A DNA stretch of 64,000 bases from W-Chloroflexi-9 sp045863195 (lineage in GTDB: Bacteria > Chloroflexota > Dehalococcoidia > UBA2979), in contig BTUI01000005.1 in the NCBI GenBank assembly GCA_045863195.1, forward strand, positions 124,001 to 188,000. Direction: 5' to 3'. Position 1 is the stretch's first letter; each line of letters begins with the position of its first letter. Shown piece by piece: positions 46,340 to 55,641 of the stretch. A model generated the notes under the pieces. It did not search any database. It was not told the origin of the DNA and saw only the letters and a list, made by a program, of their open reading frames with translations. A program made the position numbers and the translations under genes.

Positions 46340-47239
46340 CTAGCGGGCCGCCTCGCGCGCCTCGATCGCGGCGACCTGGTCGAGGAGTGCGCGGGCGCGT
46401 CGCACGGAGCGGCGGTCCACGCCGCGGTCGGTGACGGGCGACTCCAGCACCTCGCCCGCGACCACGCCGGCCCACTCGCCGCGCGCACGCACTGCCTCCC
46501 ACTCCACGAGGATCGCGCGGGCGAGCGCGACCTCCGTCGGGTCCGGGGTGAACAGCGAGTTCATGCCGCGCGCGGCGGCCTCCTGCTGCACGGTGACGCC
46601 GGCAGCGCCGAAGTCATGGGCGCGCGCCGGCATCTGCGCCAGTTCGGGGCGGTGGTGCTCCACGTTCAGCAGCCAGGGCAACCGCGCCGTGTGCGCAGCG
46701 ATCGCCACGTCCGCCATCGCGTGGTCGTACAGCGCGGTCGCGCGCGGACCGAGCCGCAGGTCCTGGCGCAGCCGGTCGAGGCCGAGCGCGACCGCGCCGA
46801 AGCGGTCGACCGCGCGCAGGATGCCGGGCAGGGCGGCAAGCGCCTCGGCGGACTCGATCTCGGGGACGAGGCGGACGCCGCCGGGAGCGAGGCGCTGGCG
46901 CATCTCCCGCTTGCGGATCTGCACGTCCGCGTCGCGCGCGTCCTGCGGCTGCTCCGTGTCGGCGAGGACGACCGCGGCGAGCCAGCCGCCGACCGTGGCG
47001 TCCAGGTCCGCCTCCATCTCCCCGGTGACGGTGGAGGAGACCCGCACGAACACCGGGCGTCCCGCCTTCGCGATCGCCGCCGCCGCTCGACGCGCGTTCG
47101 CACGCGCCTCCGCGCGGCGGCCGTGCGTGCTCGGCCGCGCGAGGTCGATGAGGACGGCGTCCGCGGCCGTGGTGCGCGCCGCCGCGAGCGCGGGCGCATC
47201 GAGCGCGTCGACGAGGAGGGTGCTGCGCAGCGCGAGCAT
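46340..47239 (-). CDS. HpcH/HpaI (CitE-like) aldolase family protein
   Basis: 299-residue TIM-barrel protein of the CitE/HpcH group. The opening RSTLLVDALDAPALAAARTTAADAVLIDLARPS lines up with the CitE start, but the metal-acid motif (LDLED) reads IDLARPS. The PEIESAEAL Glu is kept. It may be a malyl- or citramalyl-CoA lyase relative with altered chemistry or a non-catalytic paralogue. Stop lies three bases from the converging lipoprotein gene. Confidence 0.65.
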   Translation of the reverse strand: MLALRSTLLVDALDAPALAAARTTAADAVLIDLARPSTHGRRAEARANARRAAAAIAKAGRPVFVRVSSTVTGEMEADLDATVGGWLAAVVLADTEQPQDARDADVQIRKREMRQRLAPGGVRLVPEIESAEALAALPGILRAVDRFGAVALGLDRLRQDLRLGPRATALYDHAMADVAIAAHTARLPWLLNVEHHRPELAQMPARAHDFGAAGVTVQQEAAARGMNSLFTPDPTEVALARAILVEWEAVRARGEWAGVVAGEVLESPVTDRGVDRRSVRRARALLDQVAAIEAREAAR

Positions 47240-47271
47240 GGAGGTGTCCCGTCTGTTCCGAGGGTCGCAGC

Positions 47272-47994
47272 CTAGACGATCTCGTCCTCGCCGAGGGGAG
47301 CGCCGGCGTCCACGTCCCGGAGGAAGCGGAGCACCTGGTCGTTCCAGTCGCGCGGACGCTGGCTGCTGGTGCCGTGGAAGCAGCCGTCGAGGCGCACGGT
47401 GCGCGCGCGAGGCAGCCCGTCCAGCCGGCGCAAGCCGGGCAGGATCATCTCGTCCAGCGTGCCGACGATCACGAGCGTCGGGACGTGGAGGTCCTTGATC
47501 GCCTCGGTGAGGTCGGGGCGCGTCTGCATCGCGTGGCGGCAGCCCTCCAGCCCCGGGTCGCCGGCCCAGTCCCAGACGTCACCGGTGCGAGGCTGCACAG
47601 GCGCCTCCGGCCCGCGCGTGGTGCTGTCGCTGATGATGAGCGCGTGCACGTCCGCAGGGTGGTCCACGGCGTACTGCAGCGCGATCTGCCCGCCGAAGGA
47701 CATGCCGCCGATGATCGCGCCGTCCACCGCGCCCAGCGCCTCCAGCAGCCCGCGCAGGTCGCCGGCCAGCGCGGGCATCGTGTAGTCCTCCACCCTGCCG
47801 GGCGCGGAGGAGCCGCCGTGGCCGCGCGCATCCCACGTGATCAGCCGGTAGTCCTGCGCCAGCACGTGCATCTGCGGGTACCACATCTCGAGGCCGACCG
47901 AGAAGCCGTGCGCCAGCACCAGCGGGCGCGCGTCGCTCGGCCCGCGCTCGTCGTAGCGGATGCGGATGCCAGTCGGCAGTTCAACGTGGGGCAT
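47272..47994 (-). CDS. alpha/beta hydrolase
   Basis: 240-residue hydrolase. Oxyanion region HGFSVGLEMWYP, nucleophile elbow G-M-S99-F-G-G, and late acid (VGTLDEM) and His (GCFHGTS). It resembles 3-oxoadipate enol-lactonases and small esterases; substrate not known. It overlaps the next upstream gene by one base. Confidence 0.85.
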   Translation of the reverse strand: MPHVELPTGIRIRYDERGPSDARPLVLAHGFSVGLEMWYPQMHVLAQDYRLITWDARGHGGSSAPGRVEDYTMPALAGDLRGLLEALGAVDGAIIGGMSFGGQIALQYAVDHPADVHALIISDSTTRGPEAPVQPRTGDVWDWAGDPGLEGCRHAMQTRPDLTEAIKDLHVPTLVIVGTLDEMILPGLRRLDGLPRARTVRLDGCFHGTSSQRPRDWNDQVLRFLRDVDAGAPLGEDEIV

Positions 47995-48998
47995 CAGGCG
48001 TCGCTCCTTCGTGCGGTCGCGAGCGGGAGCGTAGCGCGCAGCACCTCCAGCGCGTGGCGCAGCCGCACCTCGTCACCTGCCCGCGAGGACTTCTCCACCT
48101 TCTGCAGCGCGAGCACAACCGCGACCTGGTGCGCCTCCACCAGCCGGATCTCGCGCAGGATGCGGTTCGTCGCGTACCCCTCGATCAGCGCATCCGTCAG
48201 CGGCCAGCCGAGGAAGTAGGCGAAGGAGGCAATGTCGAACGCGGGCGGGAGGATCGCGGCGTCACCGAAGTCGATGAGGCCGGACAGCCGCCCGTCCTGC
48301 ATGAGCAGGTGGGTGGCGTTCAGATCGGTGTGGCAGACCGCCACCGCCGCCGGCGGCTCGGCGTAGCGCAGCAGCGGCTCGCGGAGCGTCGAGAGCGGCG
48401 CGATCAGGTCGGGCGCGAGGCGCGCGACCGGGTGCGCGAGCAGCGGGCGGCCGTCGAACGGCCAGAGGCCGGCCGGGTACCGCCCGAGCAGCCCCGCCAG
48501 GCGGTCGCCGGACTGGCCGCGCACGCCATCCACGGTGTCATCGAGCAGCCCATACCCCTCGAGGGGAACCGCGTGCAGGCGTGCGAGCAGCGCGCCGAGG
48601 TCACGCGCGACGTCCGGCGTGACGGCCTCGGTGGTCGCGGCCTCGCCCGGCAGGAACGAGGTGACCTGCCACGCCCAGCGGCCACCGAGCGGGTCAGGCT
48701 GCGCCGGGTCGACCGAGGTAGCGATGGCGCGGGGGACGAGCGACGTCTCGCCCTCCAGCGCGGCGAGGACCGCGTGACGCGCGCCGAACTGCGGCGGCTG
48801 GTCGCGGCCCTGCGCCGCCTGCACCTCGCGCGGGAGGCCAATCAGCACGCAGTACGGGCCGCCTCGGGCGTCCACGCGCCAGCCGGCGGCGGTCACACCC
48901 TGGCCGAGGGGGCGCAGGTCGTCCGGCGACTCGCCGGTCACCACCGTCACGAGGCGCGCGACCGTCGCCGCGTCTGGCATCGAGGTCAGGCCGGGCAT
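47994..48998 (-). CDS. aminoglycoside-phosphotransferase-fold kinase
   Basis: 334-residue APH-fold protein, a family phosphorylating small molecules or antibiotics. The catalytic loop CHTDLNATHLLMQDG (HxDxxxxHL) and metal loop LIDFGDAA are intact; the N-lobe VLIGLPR is less typical. Two in-frame ATGs (48998 and 48980) are possible. Overlaps the hydrolase gene by one base. Substrate unknown; acting on a metabolite is likelier than drug resistance. Confidence 0.75.
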   Translation of the reverse strand: MPGLTSMPDAATVARLVTVVTGESPDDLRPLGQGVTAAGWRVDARGGPYCVLIGLPREVQAAQGRDQPPQFGARHAVLAALEGETSLVPRAIATSVDPAQPDPLGGRWAWQVTSFLPGEAATTEAVTPDVARDLGALLARLHAVPLEGYGLLDDTVDGVRGQSGDRLAGLLGRYPAGLWPFDGRPLLAHPVARLAPDLIAPLSTLREPLLRYAEPPAAVAVCHTDLNATHLLMQDGRLSGLIDFGDAAILPPAFDIASFAYFLGWPLTDALIEGYATNRILREIRLVEAHQVAVVLALQKVEKSSRAGDEVRLRHALEVLRATLPLATARRSDA

Positions 48999-49019
48999 GT
49001 CGGACGCCCTCGCGCGGCG

Positions 49020-50297
49020 CTACGCGCCGTGGAGGATCGCGTCGAGCCGGTCCGAGGAGGCGGACGGGCCGACGACGGCGAGCGAGTAGCGCGCGTCCTT
49101 GAAGAGGCGCGCAGCGACGCGCTGGATGTCCTCCGCCGTCACGGCGCGTAGCCGCTCCACGGTCACGTCCGCCGGCTCGATCTCGCCCTCGTTCAGCAGT
49201 TGCCCGCCGTGGCGCTGCGCGAACGACATGGGCGTCTCCAGCGACAGCCGGAAGGAGCCGCAGGCGTAGTCCTTCGTGCGCAGGAGTTCCTCGGCAGGCA
49301 TCGGCTCGTCCACCAGCCGGTTCAGTTCGGCGAGGATCACCTGCAGCGCCTCCTCCTGGTGCTCCCGCGTCACGCCCGCGCTCACGGAGACGTTGCCGAT
49401 GTCGCCGTAGCGCGTGGAGCCGGAGCCCACGGAGTACGCCAGCCCTCGGCGCTCCCGTACTTCCTTGAACAGGCGGGAGGACATGCCGCGCCCCAGGGCC
49501 GTGTTCATCAGGTCGGCGGCGTAGCGGTCCGGGTCACGCCGGCCGAAGCCGAGCACGGAGAGCGTCATGTTGGTCTGCTCGATGCCGCGCTCCTCGATCT
49601 GGATGTAGTTGCCGGGGCGCTCCGCCACCGCGCCGGGCCGCGCCGGGCGCGCGCCGGACGGGAGCGAGTCGAACTCGCGCGCGGCGACCTCCACCACCCG
49701 GTCGGGGTCCAGGTTGCCCGCCACGGAGAGGATCGAGTTCTCCGCGGTGTAGAAGGTCTGCATGTGCGCGATGAAATCGTCGCGCTGCATCGCCCCCACC
49801 GTCTCCAGCGACCCGGCGATCGGCCAGCCCACCGGCTGGTCGCCGTACGTGGCGAGCGAGGCGAGTTCGCCCACGTACGAGCCCGGCGAGTCGTGCGAGC
49901 GGCGGATCTCCTGCTGCACCACGGTGCGCTCGCGCTCGATCTCCGCGGGATCGAGGAGCGAGCGCTGGATCATGTCCGCGACCACCTCGATGCCCGTCTC
50001 GGCGCGCTCGAAGGGGAGGTTGTTCCAGTAGCAGGTCACCTCCTTCGTCGTGAACGCGTTGAGGCCGCCGCCGGCGCCCTCGATCGCCTCGGAGATCTCG
50101 GGGGCGGTGGGGCGGCGGGTGGTGCCCTTGAACAGCATGTGTTCGATGTAGTGCGAGAGGCCGTTGGTGCTCGGCGTCTCGTCGCGGGAGCCGACCTGCG
50201 TCCAGAAGGAGACGGCGGCTGCCTGGGCGGTGGGGACGGTGGTGACCACCACGCGCAGGCCATTCGGCAACGTGGTGATCCGCGGCTCGCCCGCCAT
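49020..50297 (-). CDS. M16-family zinc metallopeptidase
   Basis: 425-residue insulinase-like peptidase with the inverted zinc motif H49-Y-I-E-H53 and the downstream Glu in VVQQEIRRS. It resembles bacterial processing peptidases (YmxG/PqqL). An N-terminal M16 domain and a C-terminal M16_C half are both present. The ATG 50295-50297 is preferred because TGGAGG lies five bases upstream; an ATG at 50307-50309 is possible. Confidence 0.9.
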   Translation of the reverse strand: MAGEPRITTLPNGLRVVVTTVPTAQAAAVSFWTQVGSRDETPSTNGLSHYIEHMLFKGTTRRPTAPEISEAIEGAGGGLNAFTTKEVTCYWNNLPFERAETGIEVVADMIQRSLLDPAEIERERTVVQQEIRRSHDSPGSYVGELASLATYGDQPVGWPIAGSLETVGAMQRDDFIAHMQTFYTAENSILSVAGNLDPDRVVEVAAREFDSLPSGARPARPGAVAERPGNYIQIEERGIEQTNMTLSVLGFGRRDPDRYAADLMNTALGRGMSSRLFKEVRERRGLAYSVGSGSTRYGDIGNVSVSAGVTREHQEEALQVILAELNRLVDEPMPAEELLRTKDYACGSFRLSLETPMSFAQRHGGQLLNEGEIEPADVTVERLRAVTAEDIQRVAARLFKDARYSLAVVGPSASSDRLDAILHGA

Positions 50298-50418
50298 CTC
50301 CGCCTCCATCCGTGCTCGTCCGTGGCCCTCCAGCGTACCGCGCGCCGGGCGGTGCGAGGCGTGCGCCGGCGTGCTACACCTGATGCGATCAGTAACGAGA
50401 TCGAACGGGGCCAGCGAC

Positions 50419-52290
50419 ATGTCCGACCGCGCCTTCAACGGCCGCATCCTGAACGTGAACCTCACCACCGGCGAGATCGCCACCGAGGAACTGCCGGAGC
50501 GGATGTACCGGGACCTGCTCGGCGGGTACGGGCTCGGCGCGCGGCTCCTCTTCGACCGCATCCCGGCGGGGGCGGACCCGCTGGGGCCGGACAACATCCT
50601 CGGCTTCTTCCCGGGGCTCCTCACGGGCACGCCGCTGTTCGGGCAGCGCTTCCAGGTGGTCTGCAAGTCGCCGAAGAACGGCGGCTGGGGCGACGCGAAC
50701 TGCGGCGGGGATTTCGGCCCGATGCTGAAGTTCGCCGGCTACGACGGCATCCTCTTCTCCGGCCAGGCCGCCCGCCCCACCTACCTCTACATCGAGGACG
50801 ACCTGGTCGAGCTGCGCGACGCGACCCCGTACTGGGGCGGCCTGGCGATCGACACGGAGGACCGGCTGAAGGAGGAACTGGGCAAGAAGATCAGCGTGGC
50901 GCTGATCGGGCCGGGTGGGGAGCACCTGAACGTCACCGCCGGCATCGCCAACGAGCGGGGCCGCCTCGCGGCTCGCTCCGGTGTGGGCGCGGTCATGGGC
51001 TCGAAGCGGCTGAAGGCCGTGGTGGTGAAGCCGGCGCGCAAGATCATGGCGCAGAACAAAGAGGTGCTGCAGACGGTGAAGTCCAGCCTGGAGGGCTTCA
51101 ACGCCGCCTCGAAGCAGTTCTTCACCACGTTCGGCACCACCGGCATCACCGCCAACTCCGCGATCAACGGCGACGCGCCCGTCCTCAACTGGGGCGGCGT
51201 CGGCGTCGTCGACCTCGTCGACGAGCGGTCGATGGCCGGGATGAACGGCCCGACGATCAACGAGTCGATGGAGAAGAAGTACGCCTGCTGGCACTGCCCG
51301 GTGGCGTGCGGTGCGGAGTCCGTGGACGGCTCCGACCGCGGTGAGTTCGCCTTCCCGAAGCACACGCACCGCCCTGAGTACGAGACGATGGGCGCCTTCG
51401 GCGTGATGAACGGCGTCAACAACACCGACGCGATGATCGCCATGAACCACTGGTGCAACCAGTACGGCCTGGACACCATCTCCACCGGCGCCACCATCTC
51501 CTTTGCCATCGAGTGCTTCGAGAACGGCCTCCTGACGAAGGAGGATACGGACGGAATTGACCTGCGCTGGGGCAACGCCTCCGCGGTGCTGCAGGCGCTG
51601 CACGCGATCGGCCGGCGCGAGGGCCACCTCGGCGAGTTGCTGGCGGACGGCACGCGCGTCGCCGCGGAGAAGATCGGCCCGCGCGCGCTGGAGTACCTCA
51701 CGAGCATCGACGGCGAGGAGCCGCCGATGCACGACCCCAAGCTGGACGTGGGCTTCGCCGCCTCGTACGCGCTCGACCCCACGCCGGCGCGGCACACGCT
51801 CTGGTCGCCGGGCAAGTCCAGCAAGTTCCCGACGATGCCGGCTGGCCCCAAGGACCGGAAGCAGACGGCGGAGAAAGGCCCGCAGTTGAAGGCGGCGCAC
51901 GAGCAGGCGCACGTCATGAACTCCGCGGGCATGTGCTACTTCATCTACACCATGTCCCCCACCGCCCGGATCCCGGAGTGGGTGAACCTGGTCACCGGCT
52001 GGGACACCACCCACGAGGAACTCGACCGCGTCGGCGAGCGCATCGCCAACCTGCGGATGGCGTTCGCCGTGAAGCACGGCAACAACCCCGCGGGCCGCGA
52101 GGTCCCCGGCCGCCTGCTCGGCGACCCGCCCCAGACCACCGGCCCGCACGAGGGCTTCACGGTGGACCTGGAGACCATGAAGCAGGACTGGTTCGGCCTC
52201 GCCGGGTGGGACACCCGCACGAGCATGCCCAGCCGCGAGCGCCTCGAATCGCTCGGCCTGGCGGACGTCGCAGAGGCGCTGGGGGTCTGA
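50419..52290 (+). CDS. tungsten-dependent aldehyde ferredoxin oxidoreductase
   Basis: 623-residue AOR-family enzyme, oxidising aldehydes to acids with a W- (or Mo-) pterin and one 4Fe-4S cluster. Cluster ligands C290, C293, C297 (CWHCPVACG) and distal C506 (AGMCYFI) are all present. The N-terminal LGGYGLGARLLFDRIPAGADPLGPDNI is characteristic. It stands alone; partner ferredoxin and cofactor genes are not here. Start ATG 50419 has poor SD. Confidence 0.92.
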   Translation: MSDRAFNGRILNVNLTTGEIATEELPERMYRDLLGGYGLGARLLFDRIPAGADPLGPDNILGFFPGLLTGTPLFGQRFQVVCKSPKNGGWGDANCGGDFGPMLKFAGYDGILFSGQAARPTYLYIEDDLVELRDATPYWGGLAIDTEDRLKEELGKKISVALIGPGGEHLNVTAGIANERGRLAARSGVGAVMGSKRLKAVVVKPARKIMAQNKEVLQTVKSSLEGFNAASKQFFTTFGTTGITANSAINGDAPVLNWGGVGVVDLVDERSMAGMNGPTINESMEKKYACWHCPVACGAESVDGSDRGEFAFPKHTHRPEYETMGAFGVMNGVNNTDAMIAMNHWCNQYGLDTISTGATISFAIECFENGLLTKEDTDGIDLRWGNASAVLQALHAIGRREGHLGELLADGTRVAAEKIGPRALEYLTSIDGEEPPMHDPKLDVGFAASYALDPTPARHTLWSPGKSSKFPTMPAGPKDRKQTAEKGPQLKAAHEQAHVMNSAGMCYFIYTMSPTARIPEWVNLVTGWDTTHEELDRVGERIANLRMAFAVKHGNNPAGREVPGRLLGDPPQTTGPHEGFTVDLETMKQDWFGLAGWDTRTSMPSRERLESLGLADVAEALGV

Positions 52291-52319
52291 GCGCCCGTCG
52301 AGCGACCTCGGTCTGACCT

Positions 52320-52343
52320 GCGGCCCGCCGCGCGGCGGGCCGC
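52320..52343 (+). terminator. GC hairpin after the aldehyde oxidoreductase gene
   Basis: Perfect 24-base palindrome (12-base arms, no unpaired centre) starting 30 bases after the AOR stop, followed by TTCACG. It probably ends the AOR transcript, though the T-run is poor. Confidence 0.5.
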
Positions 52344-52401
52344 TTCACGCCGGGCGTACGATCCCGCCTCCACCGCGCGCCCTGCTCACGGGAGCATCCC
52401 C

Positions 52402-53562
52402 ATGTCGTTCGACCAGATCACCGATCCCCTCGCCGCGGCGCAGGGGCTGAGCGCACGCATCCGCGCCGCCGGCGACGAGATCGAGGCGGGGCGACGCCTG
52501 CCCCCGGCGCTCGTCGAAGAGATGCGCGCCGCCGGGATGTTCCACCTGGCCGTCCCGCGCTCCTACGGCGGGGTGGAGGCCAGCCCGGTCACCGCCTCGC
52601 GCGTGGTGGAGGAGGCGGCGGCCGCGGACGGCTCCGCGGGCTGGTGCGTGATGCTCGCGGCACAGGCCGGGCTGTACGGCGGGTTCGTGTCGCCCGAGAC
52701 GGGCCAGCGCCTGTTCGGCCAGGGCGGCGTGATGTGCGGCGTGGCGAGGCCGATCGGGCGCGCGGTGCCGGCCTCGGACGGTGGGTACACCGTGAGCGGC
52801 CGCTGGCCGTTCGCCTCCGGCTCCTCGCACGCCGACTGGTTCACGGCCGAGGCGCTGATCTACGAGGACGGCGGCAGCACGCCCGCGAAGAACGAGGACG
52901 GCACGGACCGCGTGCTGGCGTTCGTGGTGCCTCGGTCGGACGTGGTGGTGCACGACACGTGGGACACCACCGGCCTACGCGGCACCGCCAGCAACGACTT
53001 CGAAATCCGCGAGGCCCGAGTCCCCGCCTCCCAGGTCTTCGACTTCGGCAACGCCCGGCACGACTGGGCGCTCTACCGCTGCGGCGGCCTCATCTTCATG
53101 AATCACGGCGCGCACGCCCTCGGCCTGGCGCGGGCGGCGCTCGAGGCGGCGCGCGAGGTGTTCACGACCAAGCGCGGCTGGGGCGGGGTGCCGCTGCAGG
53201 AGGTCGGCCGGGTGCAGGAGGCCTTCGCGATCGCGCAGGCGCGCTTCGATGCGGCGAAGGCGTACTACTACACCTCCGCGGAGGCGCTATGGGCGGACGT
53301 GCAGGCCTCGGGCGGTGAGGGCGACCTGACGCTCCGCGCCACGGTGCGGCTGGCGGCGAGCCACGCGGCTACGGAGAGCCTCGGGGTGGTCGACCTGCTC
53401 CACCGCGCGTGCGCGACCACGGCGATCCAGCGCACGAACCCGCTCGACCGGATCTTCCGCGACATCCACACCGCGGGGGCGCACGTCATGATCGGCCCGC
53501 TGGTGTACGAGGCCGCCGGCCGCGTCCTCCTCGGCCGCCCCGCCGACTTCCCGCTGTTCTAG
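52402..53562 (+). CDS. acyl-CoA dehydrogenase-like monooxygenase (HsaA/DszC type)
   Basis: 386-residue flavin-dependent enzyme of the DszC/HsaA group, which use reduced flavin from a partner reductase for oxygenation. EAGRRLPPALVEEMRAAGMFHLAVPRS and the end NPLDRIFRDIHTAGAHVMIGPLVYEAAGR are typical. The substrate may be a phenol, steroid or sulfur heterocycle. ATG has GGGAG eight bases upstream. No reductase gene is adjacent. Confidence 0.8.
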   Translation: MSFDQITDPLAAAQGLSARIRAAGDEIEAGRRLPPALVEEMRAAGMFHLAVPRSYGGVEASPVTASRVVEEAAAADGSAGWCVMLAAQAGLYGGFVSPETGQRLFGQGGVMCGVARPIGRAVPASDGGYTVSGRWPFASGSSHADWFTAEALIYEDGGSTPAKNEDGTDRVLAFVVPRSDVVVHDTWDTTGLRGTASNDFEIREARVPASQVFDFGNARHDWALYRCGGLIFMNHGAHALGLARAALEAAREVFTTKRGWGGVPLQEVGRVQEAFAIAQARFDAAKAYYYTSAEALWADVQASGGEGDLTLRATVRLAASHAATESLGVVDLLHRACATTAIQRTNPLDRIFRDIHTAGAHVMIGPLVYEAAGRVLLGRPADFPLF

Positions 53563-53615
53563 GGGGACGGCGCGAGGGCCAGGGGGCGCCTACTCATCCG
53601 CTGACGTCACTCCTC

Positions 53616-54419
53616 CTAGCGGCCGGTGAACTCGGGCGGGCGCTTCTCGGCGAACGCCCGAGGGCCCTCCTTCGCGTCTTCGGTCTGGCCGATCGCCCAG
53701 CGCATCGCGCCACCCCAGCGGAGCGCCTGCGGGAGCGGCATCTCCAACCCCTGCATCACGACCTCGCGCAGGCCGCGGACGGCGAGCGGGGCGTGCGAGG
53801 CGATCCGGGTCGCGACGCGCTGCGCCTCGGGCAGGAGTTCCTCGGGCTGGAGGACGCGGTTCACCAGTCCGTACTCGCGCGCCGACTGCGCGTCGATCCG
53901 GTCGCCGGTCAGCAGGATCTCCATCGCCGCGCCGAGGGGGATGGCGCGCGGGAGGCGGAGCGGCGCGCCACCGCCGGGGAAGAAGCCGAGCGTGATCTCC
54001 GGCATCCCGAACGTCGCCAGCGTGGAGGCGAGCCGGAAGTCACACGTCAGCGCCAGTTCCAGGCCGGCGCCCAGGCAGTGGCCGTTCACCGCCGCGATCA
54101 TCGGCTTCTGCGTGTCGAACGAGTGGTAGAGCGGCGGCGGCGTCACCGGGAACGGCGTCGGCCCGCGCCCCTCGGACTGGTTCGCCGCCCGACGCCGGAG
54201 GTCGGCGCCGGCGCAGAACGCGCGACCCGCGCCGGTGATGACGGCGCAGCGGATCGCCTCGTCGTCGCGGACGCGCTCCAGCGCCGCCATCAGGCGGGCC
54301 GTCAGGTCCTGGTCCATCGCGTTGAGCGCGTCCGGGCGGTTGAGGGTGATCGTCGCCACCCCGTCGCGGACCTCGACGAGCACGCTCGCGGCCGCATCCT
54401 GCAGGCTCGGGTCGGGCAT
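53616..54419 (-). CDS. enoyl-CoA hydratase/isomerase family protein
   Basis: 267-residue crotonase-fold enzyme. Oxyanion-hole strand GRAFCAGADLRRRA and the AAVNGHCLGAGLELALTCDFRLAS block are visible; the usual catalytic Glu in the second block is kept in FGMPEITLGFFPGGGA. The likely job is hydration in beta-oxidation. ATG with GAGGAGG eight bases upstream. Convergent with the HsaA-like gene. Confidence 0.88.
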   Translation of the reverse strand: MPDPSLQDAAASVLVEVRDGVATITLNRPDALNAMDQDLTARLMAALERVRDDEAIRCAVITGAGRAFCAGADLRRRAANQSEGRGPTPFPVTPPPLYHSFDTQKPMIAAVNGHCLGAGLELALTCDFRLASTLATFGMPEITLGFFPGGGAPLRLPRAIPLGAAMEILLTGDRIDAQSAREYGLVNRVLQPEELLPEAQRVATRIASHAPLAVRGLREVVMQGLEMPLPQALRWGGAMRWAIGQTEDAKEGPRAFAEKRPPEFTGR

Positions 54420-54483
54420 CGGGGTGCCTCCTCGCCGCTCACGGTGGCGAAGGCGCCCGCGCCCGTCAACGGCGGGTGGGGCG

Positions 54484-55446
54484 CTAGCGGGGTTCCGGCT
54501 CCGAGGCGGTCTCCGGCGTGACGAACCCGGAGTCGAAGGCGAAGATCGCGGCCTGCGTGCGGTCGCGCACGTCCAACTTCGCCAGGATGCGCTTCACGTG
54601 CGTCTTCACGGTGCCCTCGCTCACCACGAACGCCTCCGCGATCTCGGCGTTCGCGTAGCCGCGCGCGATGAGGAGCAACACCTCCCGCTCGCGCGGGGTG
54701 AGAGCGGCGATCAACCCGCTCACCTCTGGCACGATGACGGGCGGCCCGTCCTCGATCGTGGCGGGCGGCGGCGGGATGTCGCGCGCACGGCTGCCCAGCA
54801 TCAGGCGCGCCCAGCGGGCGTGCAGGCAGGCAAAGCCGTTGGCGAGATGCACCGTGGCGAGGGCGACCAGCAGCCCGACCGGCACCAGCGCCCACGCTTC
54901 CTCCCGCGTATCAATGACCCAGCGGCCGATGTTGTAGTCAGCACTGCCATTGATCTCGAACCCGGCCCACCCACCGAGGATCGCGGGGGCCGCGGTGAAG
55001 ACGAATGCGATCGCCCCCGCGGCCATGAGGCCCGTGAAGGCAACGATGCCGGTCACCAGGTGCGTGAGCAGATAGATCAGGCCGGTCCACGTGGACGGGT
55101 CGGTGAGCACCTGCCGCGCCTGCTCCCGCAACGGGACGTCCCGCTCGTACCAGGTAGGGGGCCGCCGGATCTCGACGCCCACGAGCCGCCTCGCGAGCCA
55201 GACCTCCAGGTCGCCTCCCCAGCGCGACCCCGCCACCACGCCAAGCAGGATCGCAACGCCGGGGATCGTCCAGATCAGCGACCCGCCGACACTCAGGCCC
55301 ACCACCAGCGCGACGAAGTAGCCGAGCCCCAGCGGGAAGGTCAGCCCGAGGTAGAGGAGCCGCGTATAGGTCCATCGGCTGAAGAACGGCGACAACCACC
55401 GCCAGACGAGCGGCGTACGCGCGGGATAGATCGGTACGGATGTCAT
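54484..55446 (-). CDS. membrane sensor domain fused to LuxR DNA-binding domain
   Basis: 320-residue one-component regulator. The first 240 residues form a membrane sensor domain with about five to six helices, of the kind usually found on actinobacterial histidine kinases (RRPPTWYERDVPLREQARQVLTDPSTW region). A LuxR-type helix-turn-helix follows from about 250: LTPREREVLLLIARGYANAEIAEAF with VSEGTVKTHVKRILAKL. No kinase or receiver. ATG after AAGGGGG. Divergent from pyrG. Confidence 0.8.
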   Translation of the reverse strand: MTSVPIYPARTPLVWRWLSPFFSRWTYTRLLYLGLTFPLGLGYFVALVVGLSVGGSLIWTIPGVAILLGVVAGSRWGGDLEVWLARRLVGVEIRRPPTWYERDVPLREQARQVLTDPSTWTGLIYLLTHLVTGIVAFTGLMAAGAIAFVFTAAPAILGGWAGFEINGSADYNIGRWVIDTREEAWALVPVGLLVALATVHLANGFACLHARWARLMLGSRARDIPPPPATIEDGPPVIVPEVSGLIAALTPREREVLLLIARGYANAEIAEAFVVSEGTVKTHVKRILAKLDVRDRTQAAIFAFDSGFVTPETASEPEPR

Positions 55447-55569
55447 GGGAGCCCCCTTCGGATGCCCGTACCATCGCCCCGGCACGCCTCGATCGCGTCC
55501 CCCTGGAGAGGGATTCTCGACGATCCGGGCGAGTGAGGGGCCTGCGCAGGCGTGGAGAGGCACCGCAGT

Positions 55570-55599
55570 TCGACACCCCTGCCGGTGCGCCCGTAAGAT
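55570..55599 (+). promoter_or_regulatory. putative promoter of pyrG
   Basis: TCGACA (55570-55575), an 18-base spacer and TAAGAT (55594-55599) fit a sigma-70-type promoter. Transcription would start near 55606, about 36 bases before the ATG. Confidence 0.5.
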
Positions 55600-55641
55600 G
55601 GGGGAAACCCGGCTCTCCCCGCCGCGAGTGTGCTCCCAACC

